A DNA stretch of 64,000 nucleotides, from the NCBI GenBank assembly GCA_902587125.1, contig CACIJW010000006.1:1-64000 (forward strand), written 5' to 3'. The translations under genes and the position numbers were made by a program. Positions within the stretch are counted from its first letter, which is position 1. Every line of letters starts with the position of its first letter. Source of the DNA: an uncultured Bacteroidota bacterium (lineage in GTDB: Bacteria > Bacteroidota > Bacteroidia > Flavobacteriales > BACL11). Positions 18,159 through 27,578 of the stretch are shown here, one piece after another. The notes below the pieces were generated by a model. It was not told the origin of the DNA and made no database searches. It saw nothing but the letters and a program-made list of their open reading frames with translations.

Positions 18159-20726
18159 TTACTTGTTTTTTAATATTTGTTTTAACTTACTAAGTTGTAT
18201 AAGAGAATCTACTGGAGTCATATTTTCAATATCAACATTATCAAGAATTTTTTTAATCTCTTTCATTTCAGAACTATTACTATCGAAAATTGTAAGTTGA
18301 AGCTCATTTATCTCATTCACTTTATTTGATGGCTTTTTTTGCTCTAAATCTTTCAAAATCTTCTCAGAGGTATTAATAATTTGTGTGGGTAGCCCTGCCA
18401 TTTTACCAACATGAATACCAAAACTATGAGAAGTCCCTCCTTTAATTAATTTTCTTAAAAAAAGTATTTTGTCTCCTAGGTTTTTTATACTGACATGAAA
18501 GTTCTTAATTCTTGAATATTTTTTTTCCATTTCATTTAGTTCATGGTAATGTGTTGCAAAAAGTGTTAGAGGCTTATAATCAATATCATGAATATATTTT
18601 GCTATAGCCCATGCGATTGATATTCCATCATATGTTGATGTTCCTCTGCCAATCTCATCTAAGATAATCAAACTTCTACTAGACAAATTATTAACTATGC
18701 TAGCAGTTTCATTCATTTCCACCATAAAAGTTGATTCTCCTGAACTTATATTATCTGATGCTCCAACTCTTGTAAAAATTTTATCAAAAATTCCAATCTT
18801 AGCTTTTTCTGCAGGAACAAAACAACCAATTTGCGCAAGAATCACAATTAATGCTGTTTGTCTAAGAACTGCTGATTTACCTGACATATTTGGTCCTGTA
18901 ATCATTAAAATTTGTTGATAATCCTTATTAAGGATAATATTGTTTGGTATGTACCGTTCACCAATAGGCAAAGATTTTTCAATTATTGGATGTCTTCCAT
19001 TTTTAATTTCTATTGAAACTTTATCAATTATTTTAGGACGAACATAATTATTATCAATGGAAACTTTCGAAAAACAAAGTAAACAATCTATTGTTGAGAT
19101 GATATTACTATTTGACTTTATATCGTTTACAAATTCATTTAGTTTTTCAATTAATATTTCATATTCTGACAACTCGATTTCTTGGATGCGGCTATTAGAT
19201 GATAGGATTTTGATTTCAAGCTCTTTTAACTCTTCATTAATATATCTTTCGGCACTAACTAACGTTTGCTTTCTTGTCCAATTAACTGGAACTTTTTCTT
19301 TGTGTGTATTTCTTACTTCAAAGTAATATCCAAATATGTTGTTAAATCCAATTTTTAAAGATGATATTTCTGTTTTCTCAATTTCTTCTTTTAGCAAGTT
19401 ATCAAGATAAATTTCAGTGTTTCTTTTGACTTTTCTTAATTCATCTAGCTCATCATTAACACCATTTTTAATAAAGTTACCTTTGCTTACAAGAGCTGGA
19501 GGATTATCAACTATAGTGTGATTAATAATATTTATTAAATTTTCTAGGGGATTAATTTTAGCCGATATTTTTTTAAAGTCTAAACTATTGTTTAGGTAAA
19601 CTTTAATTTCATTAATAAAAATGCTAGAGTTCATTAAATCAATACAAGACTTTGGAGATATTTTTGTAGTAGCTATTTTGGAGCATATTCTCTCAATATC
19701 AGAAATAAACTTTAACTTTTCATCAATAAATAACCTCAGTGCTCGATCATCTTTTAAAAGTTGAACTTTTTTGTGTCTTTCAATAATATCTTTTTTGGAA
19801 GTTAATGGAAATAAAACCCATCTTTTTAAGAGCCTGGAACCCATTGGAGTATTAGTGCTGTCGATAATATCAATTAGTGATAAATCCTCAGAGTTTTTAT
19901 TTATAATTTCTAAATTTTTAATTGTGAATTGATCAATCCAAACATTTGACTTATTATCAATTCTAGAAATTGAGTTTATATGAAAAATATTATTGTTACT
20001 AGTTTCTTTTATATAATGTAGGCATACTCCAGCAGTAACAATTGAGTTTTTCATGTCATTAATTCCGAACCCTTTCAAACTTTTGGTATTGAAATGTTCT
20101 TTTAAAATATTTATGTTGAAATCATAGTCAAAAATCCAATCATCAATTTCAGTTTTATAAAAGCTTGTAAATTTATTTTTAAGCTCATTGACCTGAGTTT
20201 TGGAAATCAAAATTTCTTTTGGTTTAAAACTATTGATTAGCCTTGTAATTGAAATTTCGTCACCTTCATATGTAAAAAAATCTCCTGTTGTAACATCTAA
20301 AAAAGATATTCCAAACAGTTTATCTACATAAACACTTGCTAAAAAATTATTTTTCTTTATTTCAAGTGTGTTATCATTAAATGTAACACCAGGTGTAATT
20401 ATTTCAGTAACTCCCCTTTTGACAATTTTTTTTGTCGTTTTTGGGTCTTCAAGTTGTTCGCAGATTGCAACCTTGTTTCCAGATTTGACTAATTTTGGTA
20501 AATATGTCTGCAAAGAGTGGTATGGAAAGCCAGCTAGCTCAATATTAGAAGAGCCATTAGCTCTCTTAGTCAAAACAATATCTAAAATTTTTGAAGCAAT
20601 AACTGCATCATTACCAAATGTTTCATAAAAATCTCCAACTCTAAATAATAAAATATTTTCAGGATATTTCGCCTTTATGCGATTATACTGCGACATTAAT
20701 GGAGTTTCTTTAACTTTGCTTTTCAT
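18159..20726 (-). CDS. mutS: DNA mismatch repair protein MutS
   Basis: Recognises base mismatches and small loops and starts mismatch repair with MutL. The 855-residue length is typical. The N-terminal domain begins TPLMSQYNRIKAKYP and holds the mismatch-reading Phe-x-Glu in GDFYETFG. The clamp domain includes the conserved FGYYFEVRNTHK, and the ATPase carries Walker A GPNMSGKS (near residue 609) and Walker B LIILDEIGRGTSTYDG, followed by FATHYHEL. The ATG lies only nine bases from the divergent methyltransferase start, so the promoter must lie within that gene; AATATTTG, one mismatch from consensus, is at 20749-20756. tRNA-Gly follows downstream. Confidence 0.98.
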   Translation of the reverse strand: MKSKVKETPLMSQYNRIKAKYPENILLFRVGDFYETFGNDAVIASKILDIVLTKRANGSSNIELAGFPYHSLQTYLPKLVKSGNKVAICEQLEDPKTTKKIVKRGVTEIITPGVTFNDNTLEIKKNNFLASVYVDKLFGISFLDVTTGDFFTYEGDEISITRLINSFKPKEILISKTQVNELKNKFTSFYKTEIDDWIFDYDFNINILKEHFNTKSLKGFGINDMKNSIVTAGVCLHYIKETSNNNIFHINSISRIDNKSNVWIDQFTIKNLEIINKNSEDLSLIDIIDSTNTPMGSRLLKRWVLFPLTSKKDIIERHKKVQLLKDDRALRLFIDEKLKFISDIERICSKIATTKISPKSCIDLMNSSIFINEIKVYLNNSLDFKKISAKINPLENLINIINHTIVDNPPALVSKGNFIKNGVNDELDELRKVKRNTEIYLDNLLKEEIEKTEISSLKIGFNNIFGYYFEVRNTHKEKVPVNWTRKQTLVSAERYINEELKELEIKILSSNSRIQEIELSEYEILIEKLNEFVNDIKSNSNIISTIDCLLCFSKVSIDNNYVRPKIIDKVSIEIKNGRHPIIEKSLPIGERYIPNNIILNKDYQQILMITGPNMSGKSAVLRQTALIVILAQIGCFVPAEKAKIGIFDKIFTRVGASDNISSGESTFMVEMNETASIVNNLSSRSLIILDEIGRGTSTYDGISIAWAIAKYIHDIDYKPLTLFATHYHELNEMEKKYSRIKNFHVSIKNLGDKILFLRKLIKGGTSHSFGIHVGKMAGLPTQIINTSEKILKDLEQKKPSNKVNEINELQLTIFDSNSSEMKEIKKILDNVDIENMTPVDSLIQLSKLKQILKNK
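20711..20718 (+). promoter_or_regulatory. Bacteroidota -7 box (TAACTTTG) inside mutS codons
   Basis: Perfect match 17 bases before the TTG start of the TrmH-type gene. It lies within the first codons of divergent mutS, and it supports the TTG as the true start. Confidence 0.5.
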
Positions 20727-20735
20727 AAATTTAAG

Positions 20736-21266
20736 TTGAGAAAGTTAACAAATATTGAATTAAATAGACCTAATCTTAAAGAATTTAAATCTTTAAAGAA
20801 AAGTAACATAATTATAGTACTTGATAACATTAGAAGTGCTCACAACGTAGGTTCAATTTTTAGAAGCTCAGATGCTTTCAAAGTTCAAAAAATTTTGACG
20901 GTAGGTATTACTGCAACACCTCCAAATAATGATATTAGAAAAACAGCTCTAGGTGCAGAACAATCAGTAGATTGGGCGATATCTAAAAATATTTCTGAAG
21001 ATTTGATCAATTTAAAAGAAATAGGCTATGAAATTATTTCTGTTGAGCAAACAAATAATTCAATTTCGTTAGAAAATTTTACACCAAAAAAAAATAAGAT
21101 TGTTTTAATATTTGGTAATGAAATTAAGGGTATCAGTCAAGAAATTATTGATATTACTGACACTGCAGTTGAAATCAAGCAATATGGCACAAAACATTCT
21201 TTTAATGTTTCAGTAACATCAGCAATATGTTTATGGGAAATTAGTAAAAGTTTAGAAGGGTTTTGA
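20736..21266 (+). CDS. TrmH/SpoU-family RNA 2'-O-methyltransferase, TTG start
   Basis: A 176-residue SPOUT methyltransferase that methylates ribose 2'-OH in tRNA or rRNA using S-adenosylmethionine. Motif 1 is LDNIRSAHNVGSIFRSSDAF, motif 2 IVLIFGNEIKGIS, and motif 3 HSFNVSVTSAICLWE, the trefoil-knot set. The only possible initiation codon is TTG: no in-frame ATG or GTG lies between the upstream stop and motif 1, there is no internal Met at all, and the resulting MRKL start matches my memory of this family in Bacteroidota. The target nucleotide cannot be told from the sequence. It converges with a barrel gene five bases away. Confidence 0.9.
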   Translation: MRKLTNIELNRPNLKEFKSLKKSNIIIVLDNIRSAHNVGSIFRSSDAFKVQKILTVGITATPPNNDIRKTALGAEQSVDWAISKNISEDLINLKEIGYEIISVEQTNNSISLENFTPKKNKIVLIFGNEIKGISQEIIDITDTAVEIKQYGTKHSFNVSVTSAICLWEISKSLEGF

Positions 21267-21271
21267 TCTAA

Positions 21272-22072
21272 TTAATAGTCATACACATCGTAAGCAACAC
21301 CTATTCCAAAATAATAGTAGGAATCATTATCACCAACAAGAGTAGCATCCCATGCATCGTCCATTGAGGTTTTGTATGTGGATTCAAAAATTAAGTTTAA
21401 CTCTTTGGTGATTCCATATTCTCCGACTAAGCCAATGCATAAGGTCGAAGTTCTTGGAGCATTTGACCAAGAATTTTTGTCATTTCCATTCACATCGTCA
21501 TCGTATCCATATGAATAGATGTGTTCGTCAGTAAATAAATCCTCTTTCTGGGAGGTAAAAATATTCATACCTAAACCTGCTTTAACTGAAACATCAAAAT
21601 CAGTGAAATAAGTATTAAGTTCTTTTAGCGGATATAAATACGAGGCATTAAATTCAATAAATTGATTCATAAATTTTTCTCCATTTCCATCAAAATTATT
21701 ATAGGGATCATATATTTCTTCTCTAGAATGTACAATATCATCATCTTCTTCATTACCTGTGTATCTTTTTAATCCTGCCATTTCTCCTTTTGAAAAAGAC
21801 AACTCAATTACACCTCCGTAAGAGATTCTTCTTATTCCAACATTGTAAGCGTATCTTAATTCATCAAAATCACCAATTTCTTGAGTGGCTGTTCCAAAAT
21901 CGTATTGTTTGATATCTCCATTGAAATTAACAGCTCCATATGAGAATAGAATTCCCCACGCTTGAGAACTGGGTGGCCTAACATTTTCACCATTAGGATA
22001 TACTGGATTTTCCTGAGCATTAGAAATCATAACACTAAATAAAAATGAAACAAACAGAATAAAGTTTTTCAT
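21272..22072 (-). CDS. Putative outer-membrane beta-barrel protein
   Basis: A 266-residue exported protein. The ATG at 22072 gives a signal peptide (MKNFILFVSFLFSVMISNAQ); a start seven codons upstream is possible but lengthens the n-region without reason. The mature part has repeated amphipathic strands (WGILFSYGAVNFNGDIKQYD, YNVGIRRISYGGVIELSFS, FIEFNASYLYPLKEL, VSVKAGLGMNIF, YFGIGVAYDVYDY) and an acidic composition, resembling porin-like barrels of Bacteroidota. The C-terminal aromatic pattern fits barrel insertion. No specific family or ligand is recognised. Confidence 0.7.
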   Translation of the reverse strand: MKNFILFVSFLFSVMISNAQENPVYPNGENVRPPSSQAWGILFSYGAVNFNGDIKQYDFGTATQEIGDFDELRYAYNVGIRRISYGGVIELSFSKGEMAGLKRYTGNEEDDDIVHSREEIYDPYNNFDGNGEKFMNQFIEFNASYLYPLKELNTYFTDFDVSVKAGLGMNIFTSQKEDLFTDEHIYSYGYDDDVNGNDKNSWSNAPRTSTLCIGLVGEYGITKELNLIFESTYKTSMDDAWDATLVGDNDSYYYFGIGVAYDVYDY

Positions 22073-22177
22073 ATGAACAATAATTGAATACAATATTACG
22101 TTTTTTTAATTAATATTAACAGTGAGTTATGAATTGATTATTATTTATTAAATAATGAGTCAACTTAAGCTTTTTTT

Positions 22178-22185
22178 TAAATTTG
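22178..22185 (+). promoter_or_regulatory. Bacteroidota -7 box (TAAATTTG)
   Basis: Perfect match 14 bases before the ATG at 22200. It lies inside the longer ORF beginning at 22155, which supports the shorter start. Confidence 0.55.
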
Positions 22186-22199
22186 CAAAAAACAAACAA

Positions 22200-23843
22200 A
22201 TGAAACTAAGATCAATACTGTACCTAAGTGTAATATCAATAATACTTTCAAGTTGTGGAATTGGCATGATGTCAACTAAATACAACACAACAAAATTCAC
22301 AGTTACGCCTCCAAATCTTCAAGTACATGGGAATAAGATTAAAATTAGTGTTGATGGCTTCTTTCCAGAGAAATACTTTGCGAAAAAAGCTGTAGTTGAA
22401 TTTACACCTGTATTAGTCCACAACAGCGGTGAAGAAAAGTTTAAAACTATAACTGTACAGGGCGAAAATGCGAATGGTGGAGAGGCTACAATATTTTTTG
22501 AGCCTGGAGGAAGCTTTAATTATGTTGACGAAATTCCTTACAACAATAACATGAAAGAATCAGTGCTTGAGCTAAGAGCTAAAGCAACTCTAAATGATAA
22601 GAGTTTAAATTTTGCAACAATTAAGATTGCAGAGGGAACTAACATAACATCTACAAGAGTTATTGATAATGAGATTGCTGCAATAGCAGATCATAAGTAC
22701 GAAACAGAAACAATATTAGAAGAAAGTGCAATTGTATATTTTTTAGTAAATCAATCAAACATTCGCTCCACTGAAAAAACAGACTCTGATATACAAAAAT
22801 TAAAAGATTTTATTAACAGTGGTAATGAAATACACTCAATTGAAATTAAGTCATTTGCCTCACCTGAGGGAACGGTGAATGCAAATGATGATGTTTCAGA
22901 TAGAAGATTAAAATCAACAGAAAATTACACAAAATGGTTGCTGAATAAACTTGATGTCAAGCCTGAGCTTTACACAATCAAATCATTTGGAGAAGATTGG
23001 GAAGGCTTTAATATGTTAATGAGGTCTTCTGAAATTAAAGATAAAAGAAGAATTACAAAAATAGTTAACTCAGTTGAAGATTTGGAGAAAAGAGAACAGG
23101 CTATTAGAGACATGGCAGAGTTATATGAGGCAATTGAGAAAGATATTTTACCACAACTGAGAAAAGCAGAAATTACAATAAAATCTTTTGAGCCAAAAAA
23201 ATCTACAGAGACCATCAAAAGGATGTCTAATATGAGTCCTGATTCCCTAGAGATTAATGAATTGCTTTACTCTGCTACTCTAGCAGAGTCTGATGTAGAT
23301 AAAATAAAAATATATGAAAGTGCAAAATCTCTACACAATGATTGGAGAGCATACAACAATACTGCTTGTATATACATTAATAAAAAAGAACATGAAAAGG
23401 CTAAAAATGAATTGGAAAATTCACCAGCAAAAGAAAATGAAATTAATCAAAACTTAGCTATCATTTTTGCAAGAAAAGGAGATTTTAAAAAAGCAGATCA
23501 ATTTTATGCACTTTCAAATCCTAATGAAAAGAACATTGCACTTCTAAACTTAAGGAAAGGTGAATACAATAAAGCAGCAAGATTTTTTAAAGGGAAAAAG
23601 AACCACAATGCCGCATTAGCTCAAATTCTTAGTGGAAATAATAATGCTTCATGCAATGAAAAAACTGCAGAGTGCTATTATCTCAACGCAATAATCGCAG
23701 CTAGAAATAGCAATGAGTTTGTTTTGCTTAATAATTTAGAAAAGGCTATTAATCTTAATGATTACTATAAGTCTGAAGCAAAATCTGATATTGAATTTAG
23801 CAACTACTCTCAAAATCCGTCATTTGTTGAGTTACTAAAATAA
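22200..23843 (+). CDS. Lipoprotein with OmpA-like segment and tetratricopeptide-type helices
   Basis: A 547-residue lipoprotein: MKLRSILYLSVISIILSSCG places the lipid Cys at 19. The N-terminal half is beta-rich (VTPPNLQVHGNKIKISVDG). A central stretch (IVYFLVNQSNIRSTE, HSIEIKSFASPEGT, NDDVSDRRLKSTENYTKWLL) resembles the OmpA C-terminal peptidoglycan-binding fold. The C-terminal third is helical with TPR-like units (NTACIYINKKEHEKAKNELE, LAIIFARKGDFKKADQFYAL, LLNLRKGEYNKAARFF). Such architecture suggests an envelope scaffold tethering to peptidoglycan. The sulfotransferase gene starts four bases after its stop. Specific role unknown. Confidence 0.8.
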   Translation: MKLRSILYLSVISIILSSCGIGMMSTKYNTTKFTVTPPNLQVHGNKIKISVDGFFPEKYFAKKAVVEFTPVLVHNSGEEKFKTITVQGENANGGEATIFFEPGGSFNYVDEIPYNNNMKESVLELRAKATLNDKSLNFATIKIAEGTNITSTRVIDNEIAAIADHKYETETILEESAIVYFLVNQSNIRSTEKTDSDIQKLKDFINSGNEIHSIEIKSFASPEGTVNANDDVSDRRLKSTENYTKWLLNKLDVKPELYTIKSFGEDWEGFNMLMRSSEIKDKRRITKIVNSVEDLEKREQAIRDMAELYEAIEKDILPQLRKAEITIKSFEPKKSTETIKRMSNMSPDSLEINELLYSATLAESDVDKIKIYESAKSLHNDWRAYNNTACIYINKKEHEKAKNELENSPAKENEINQNLAIIFARKGDFKKADQFYALSNPNEKNIALLNLRKGEYNKAARFFKGKKNHNAALAQILSGNNNASCNEKTAECYYLNAIIAARNSNEFVLLNNLEKAINLNDYYKSEAKSDIEFSNYSQNPSFVELLK

Positions 23844-23847
23844 TTTC

Positions 23848-24684
23848 ATGAAGCTTCCAAATCTAATTGTTGGAGGAGCTCCAAAATCAGGCACTAGCTC
23901 ACTATATTTTTGGCTTAGCGAACACCCTAATATTTTTGCATCAAAAGTTAAAGAGACCTTTTTTTTTAACGATAAAATAAACAAGTTTAATATAAATTGT
24001 AACTGTATTGAACATGACATTCATCAATACTCTAAATTTTTTGCAGGAGCAAAAAACGAGAGAATCATATTTGAGGCCACTGCTGCATATATCTACTCAA
24101 AAAATGCACTGAAAAATTTGAGTGATTTTGATGACCCTCCAAAAATTATTTTTTTGCTTAGAGAACCATCACAGCAGATTTACAGTCACTACAAAATGGA
24201 AAATTTCAGAACCAAAAGAGTAAATGAAAGCTTCTCTGAGTATTCAAAAAGAGAAATAATTATTAATCGAGCAAACTACTATCAATACCTTAAAAATTGG
24301 TACGATCTTTACCCTAACGAAAAAATTAAGTTAATTCTCTTTGAAGATTTAATTAAAAATAAAAAAGAGGTTTTATTTGATATCTGTGATTTTTTAGAAA
24401 TTGATAAAAAACATTTCGAAAACTTTGACTTTCAACACAGAAATAAATCAATTAAAATTAAAAGCAAAAAACTACATAATATATCACAAAAGATTCAGCC
24501 ATATATTCCTCACGCAGTTCAAAAACTAATCTTGCCCATGTATCTTAAGCTTAACAGTAGTGATAATATAAATTTAGTTGATACAGATATAAAGATTTTG
24601 AAAGACTTAAAACACAAATTTATTTTTTTAAAAAGTGAGTTGTCAAATTTAGACTCTTCTCTTAATTTTAAATACTGGGAATAA
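23848..24684 (+). CDS. Sulfotransferase domain protein (PAPS-dependent)
   Basis: A 278-residue cytosolic sulfotransferase-like protein. The 5'-phosphosulfate loop GGAPKSGTSSLY is at residues 9-20 and the 3'-phosphate-binding segment FLLREPSQQIYSHY at 102-115 (Arg105, Ser109 or Ser113). Family members transfer sulfate from PAPS to sugars, lipids or peptides. It is the second gene of a unit with an envelope lipoprotein, so modification of a surface glycan or lipid is a reasonable guess. Sulfonolipids are common in Bacteroidota but are made by another route. The last 17 bases overlap the convergent deoxynucleoside kinase gene. Confidence 0.85.
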   Translation: MKLPNLIVGGAPKSGTSSLYFWLSEHPNIFASKVKETFFFNDKINKFNINCNCIEHDIHQYSKFFAGAKNERIIFEATAAYIYSKNALKNLSDFDDPPKIIFLLREPSQQIYSHYKMENFRTKRVNESFSEYSKREIIINRANYYQYLKNWYDLYPNEKIKLILFEDLIKNKKEVLFDICDFLEIDKKHFENFDFQHRNKSIKIKSKKLHNISQKIQPYIPHAVQKLILPMYLKLNSSDNINLVDTDIKILKDLKHKFIFLKSELSNLDSSLNFKYWE

Positions 24685-25300
24685 ATTTAGTTACTCCATT
24701 TTCATGATCTTGGAAAATAATGTTTTTAATCAACTCAAAATGCTTAGAATTATTTTTAAAATCTAAGTTGGTAACATCAATTAGTATTACAGGAAACTCA
24801 GTTCTTTTGCTTATGTAATCTAAGTAAGTGTCATTTAACTTTTTTAAATATTCTGACTGAATATTATTTTCATATTCTCTGCCTCTTTTTGTTATTTTAT
24901 TTTGCAAAGAACTTAGATCAGAATGCAGATAAATTAAGATTTCAGGATTTTTAACTGATTTTTTCATCAAAGAGAAAATTTTGTTAAAGATGTTGAGTTC
25001 ATAATCTTGTAAAGTATTAACAGCAAAGAGCTTGGACTTATCAAAAATAAAATCTGAAACAGTACCTGAAAAGAACATGTCTTCACTGTTCAATTTTAAC
25101 AACTCATATCTTTCAGCCAAAAAAAATAGTTCAAGAGGTAGCGCATTCTTGTTTAAGTTTTCATAAAAATCTTTAAGAAATGGATTATTTTCAAAAGTCT
25201 CAAGTATTAGTTTATATCCTAAATCATTTGACAATAACTTAGCCAATGTTGTTTTTCCTACGCCAATATTTCCTTCTATTGATATTGATTTAAAATTCAT
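24668..25300 (-). CDS. Deoxynucleoside kinase (folK-linked type)
   Basis: A 210-residue P-loop kinase of the dCK/dGK/TK2 family, which phosphorylates deoxynucleosides in salvage. The P-loop EGNIGVGKTT is near the N-terminus, the lid [20 protein letters not shown] is conserved, and LETFENNPFLKDFYEN is the substrate-side motif. The usual DRS/ERS catalytic region reads SDFIFDKSKLFA, a divergent form. The ATG at 25300 is preferred over a TTG two codons upstream. The start overlaps the folK stop by 11 bases, so the two are translated together. A second, more canonical paralogue lies at 29949. Confidence 0.88.
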   Translation of the reverse strand: MNFKSISIEGNIGVGKTTLAKLLSNDLGYKLILETFENNPFLKDFYENLNKNALPLELFFLAERYELLKLNSEDMFFSGTVSDFIFDKSKLFAVNTLQDYELNIFNKIFSLMKKSVKNPEILIYLHSDLSSLQNKITKRGREYENNIQSEYLKKLNDTYLDYISKRTEFPVILIDVTNLDFKNNSKHFELIKNIIFQDHENGVTKFIPSI

Positions 25301-25769
25301 ATTCAAAAACTTTGCTGTCGTCTTTACACTCTTTAATTAACTGTTTGATATTTTTTTTTGATTCAGGGTGAATAAAAAAAGGAGCTATGTCTGCCAAAGG
25401 CCTTAACACAAACATTCTTTGATCAAGGTGTTTATGTGGTATTATTAGTTCTTTTGTTTTGATAATTTGTTTGTCAAAAAATAATATATCTATATCAATA
25501 GTTCTTGAATCCCACTTCTTTTTTCTGATTCTACCCATATCATTTTCTATTATTGATATAATTTTTAAAACTTTGTTAGGATTATAAATTGATTTTATTG
25601 CAACTACCATATTAAAATAATCTCTTTGATTTTTGACCCCCCAACATTCGCTAACATATATTTTTGATTTGTTGATGATTTTTCCAATTAATAACTCAAT
25701 GTTTTTTATACATGTCATCAAATTAGAAAACCTATCACCAATGTTTGAGCCAATTTGTAAAAAAATCAT
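25290..25769 (-). CDS. folK: 2-amino-4-hydroxy-6-hydroxymethyldihydropteridine diphosphokinase
   Basis: Pyrophosphorylates 6-hydroxymethyl-7,8-dihydropterin in folate synthesis. The 159-residue length is normal. The signatures are LQIGSNIGDR near the N-terminus, the magnesium-binding WDSRTIDIDILFFD, and IPHKHLDQRMFVLRPLADIA. It overlaps the downstream deoxynucleoside kinase by 11 bases, an arrangement that suggests one transcript for a folate and a nucleotide enzyme. The ATG is 53 bases from the divergent sppA start. Confidence 0.95.
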   Translation of the reverse strand: MIFLQIGSNIGDRFSNLMTCIKNIELLIGKIINKSKIYVSECWGVKNQRDYFNMVVAIKSIYNPNKVLKIISIIENDMGRIRKKKWDSRTIDIDILFFDKQIIKTKELIIPHKHLDQRMFVLRPLADIAPFFIHPESKKNIKQLIKECKDDSKVFEYEF

Positions 25770-25822
25770 AGCATTTTTATAAAAGAAATATTCATAAATT
25801 TACATCAAAATCTTATAAGCTT

Positions 25823-27562
25823 GTGAACTTTATTAAAAAAATTTTTTCTAATATTTTGTCTACTATTATTAGTACAATAATACTTTTTGTTATTCTGTTA
25901 ATTTTCTTTTCGACCTTAGGTAATTATATGAACAAAAAAGACCGCATATCAGTAGAAGAGAATACCGTATTAAAAATTGATTTATCAACACCAGTCGTAG
26001 AGCGCTCAGCTGATAACCCTATTGAGTTTATAAACAATTCGGGAGATAATCCTATAGAACTAAAGGACGTTCTTATGTCTATTGAAAAAGCAAAAAATGA
26101 TGACAGGATAAAATTAATTTACTTAAATTTTAGTGAAGTAAATGCAGGTCTTTCCTGTATTGAAGAAATAAGAACAAAGCTAATAGACTTCAAAACAAGC
26201 GGTAAGCAAATCATTGCATATTCTAATTATTATAGTCAGTATTCCTATTTATTGTGTTCTATTGCAGATAAAATTTATCTTAACCCAAATGGATTTATTG
26301 ACTTAAAAGGAATATCAGCAAGTGTAGTTTTTTTCAAAAACTTACTTGCAAAAATTGGAATTGAAACCCAAATAATAAGAAAAGGTCAGTTTAAAAGTGC
26401 TGTAGAGCCTTTTACCGAAACAAAGATGAGTAAGTCTAGTAGACTACAAACTAAGCTATTGATAGAGGATATTTCAGAATTTATGACAAATTGTATTAGT
26501 GAGGAAAGAAATATTGAAGTATCAAAAATTAACAATGATATCAATGAACTAAGATTAAATTCTGCAGCAGCATGTAAAAAGCTTAATTATATTGATGATA
26601 TTTTATATGAGGATCAATTGAAAGACTCACTAAAACTTTTTAGTAGCTCCACAAAAATAAAAACAATTAATCTAAAGAACTATGTAAATGTAAAATTGAA
26701 CAACAAACAAAAAATCAGCAGGAACAAAATTGCGGTTATTTACGCCAATGGAACAATTTCTAATAACAAAGGTTCAATAAATGAGATTGGTACACAAACA
26801 ATTACAAAATCATTAATTCAAGCTAGAGAGGACAAAAACGTCAAAGCAATTGTACTAAGAGTTAATTCACCAGGCGGAAGTGCAATGACATCAGACTTAA
26901 TTTGGAGAGAAACAATAATTACAAAAAAAGAAAAACCAATAATTGTTTCAATGGGAGATTATGCGGCATCAGGAGGCTACTATATTGCCTGTGCAGCTGA
27001 TAGTATTTTTTCAAATAAAACAACTGTAACAGGTTCGATTGGTGTTTTTGGTATTATTCCCAATTTTAAAAAATTATATAATGAAAAATTATCTGTTTTT
27101 TTTGATACGGTTAATACTCACAAATACTCAGACATGGGATCTAATAGAGGGTTAACCAACTTTGAGATTGATAAAATAAGAGAAAACATAAATCAAATTT
27201 ATAGTGACTTTATAAATAAAGTTGCAGATGGAAGAAATATGGATACACTATATGTAGATAGTATTGGTCAAGGAAGAGTGTGGAGTGGAACAAAAGCCAA
27301 AGAAATAGGACTTATTGACACTCATGGAGGTCTTTTTGATGCTATTGATGCTGCTAAATTAATTGCTAATATTGATGACTACAGGTTAATAGAACTACCA
27401 AAGAAAAAAGACCCATTCGAAGATATCTTTTCAAAAATTAATTCAAGCACAAAATTTCTAAATTTAATAGATAATTATAATTTTAAAAATCTAGAAGAAT
27501 CACTAGAACTTGAAAGAGATATTTTGCAAATGCACATGGACAACTTAATTTTTTTTAATTGA
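25823..27562 (+). CDS. sppA: Signal peptide peptidase SppA, long (67K) type
   Basis: Membrane-anchored serine protease that degrades cleaved signal peptides on the periplasmic side. The 579 residues form two tandem SppA domains. One transmembrane helix (about 12-34) is followed by the N-domain with the general base Lys191 in RKGQFKSAVEPF, and the C-domain has VNSPGGSAMTSD and the nucleophile Ser383 in AASGGYYIACAAD. The start is GTG, since no ATG precedes the helix, and the MNFIKKI opening fits the family. TAAATTTA, one mismatch from the promoter consensus, lies about 20 bases upstream. It ends 16 bases before the convergent DUF2797 gene. Confidence 0.93.
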   Translation: MNFIKKIFSNILSTIISTIILFVILLIFFSTLGNYMNKKDRISVEENTVLKIDLSTPVVERSADNPIEFINNSGDNPIELKDVLMSIEKAKNDDRIKLIYLNFSEVNAGLSCIEEIRTKLIDFKTSGKQIIAYSNYYSQYSYLLCSIADKIYLNPNGFIDLKGISASVVFFKNLLAKIGIETQIIRKGQFKSAVEPFTETKMSKSSRLQTKLLIEDISEFMTNCISEERNIEVSKINNDINELRLNSAAACKKLNYIDDILYEDQLKDSLKLFSSSTKIKTINLKNYVNVKLNNKQKISRNKIAVIYANGTISNNKGSINEIGTQTITKSLIQAREDKNVKAIVLRVNSPGGSAMTSDLIWRETIITKKEKPIIVSMGDYAASGGYYIACAADSIFSNKTTVTGSIGVFGIIPNFKKLYNEKLSVFFDTVNTHKYSDMGSNRGLTNFEIDKIRENINQIYSDFINKVADGRNMDTLYVDSIGQGRVWSGTKAKEIGLIDTHGGLFDAIDAAKLIANIDDYRLIELPKKKDPFEDIFSKINSSTKFLNLIDNYNFKNLEESLELERDILQMHMDNLIFFN

Positions 27563-27578
27563 ACAATGTTTTAATTTT

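Noticed and set aside
22155..22199. Earlier ATG for the OmpA/TPR-like lipoprotein
   Set aside because: It precedes the TAAATTTG box and spoils the signal peptide.
24668..25300. Deoxynucleoside kinase regarded as a broken gene because of the missing DR motif
   Set aside because: The frame is intact, P-loop and lid are conserved and length is normal, so it is a divergent family member rather than a pseudogene.
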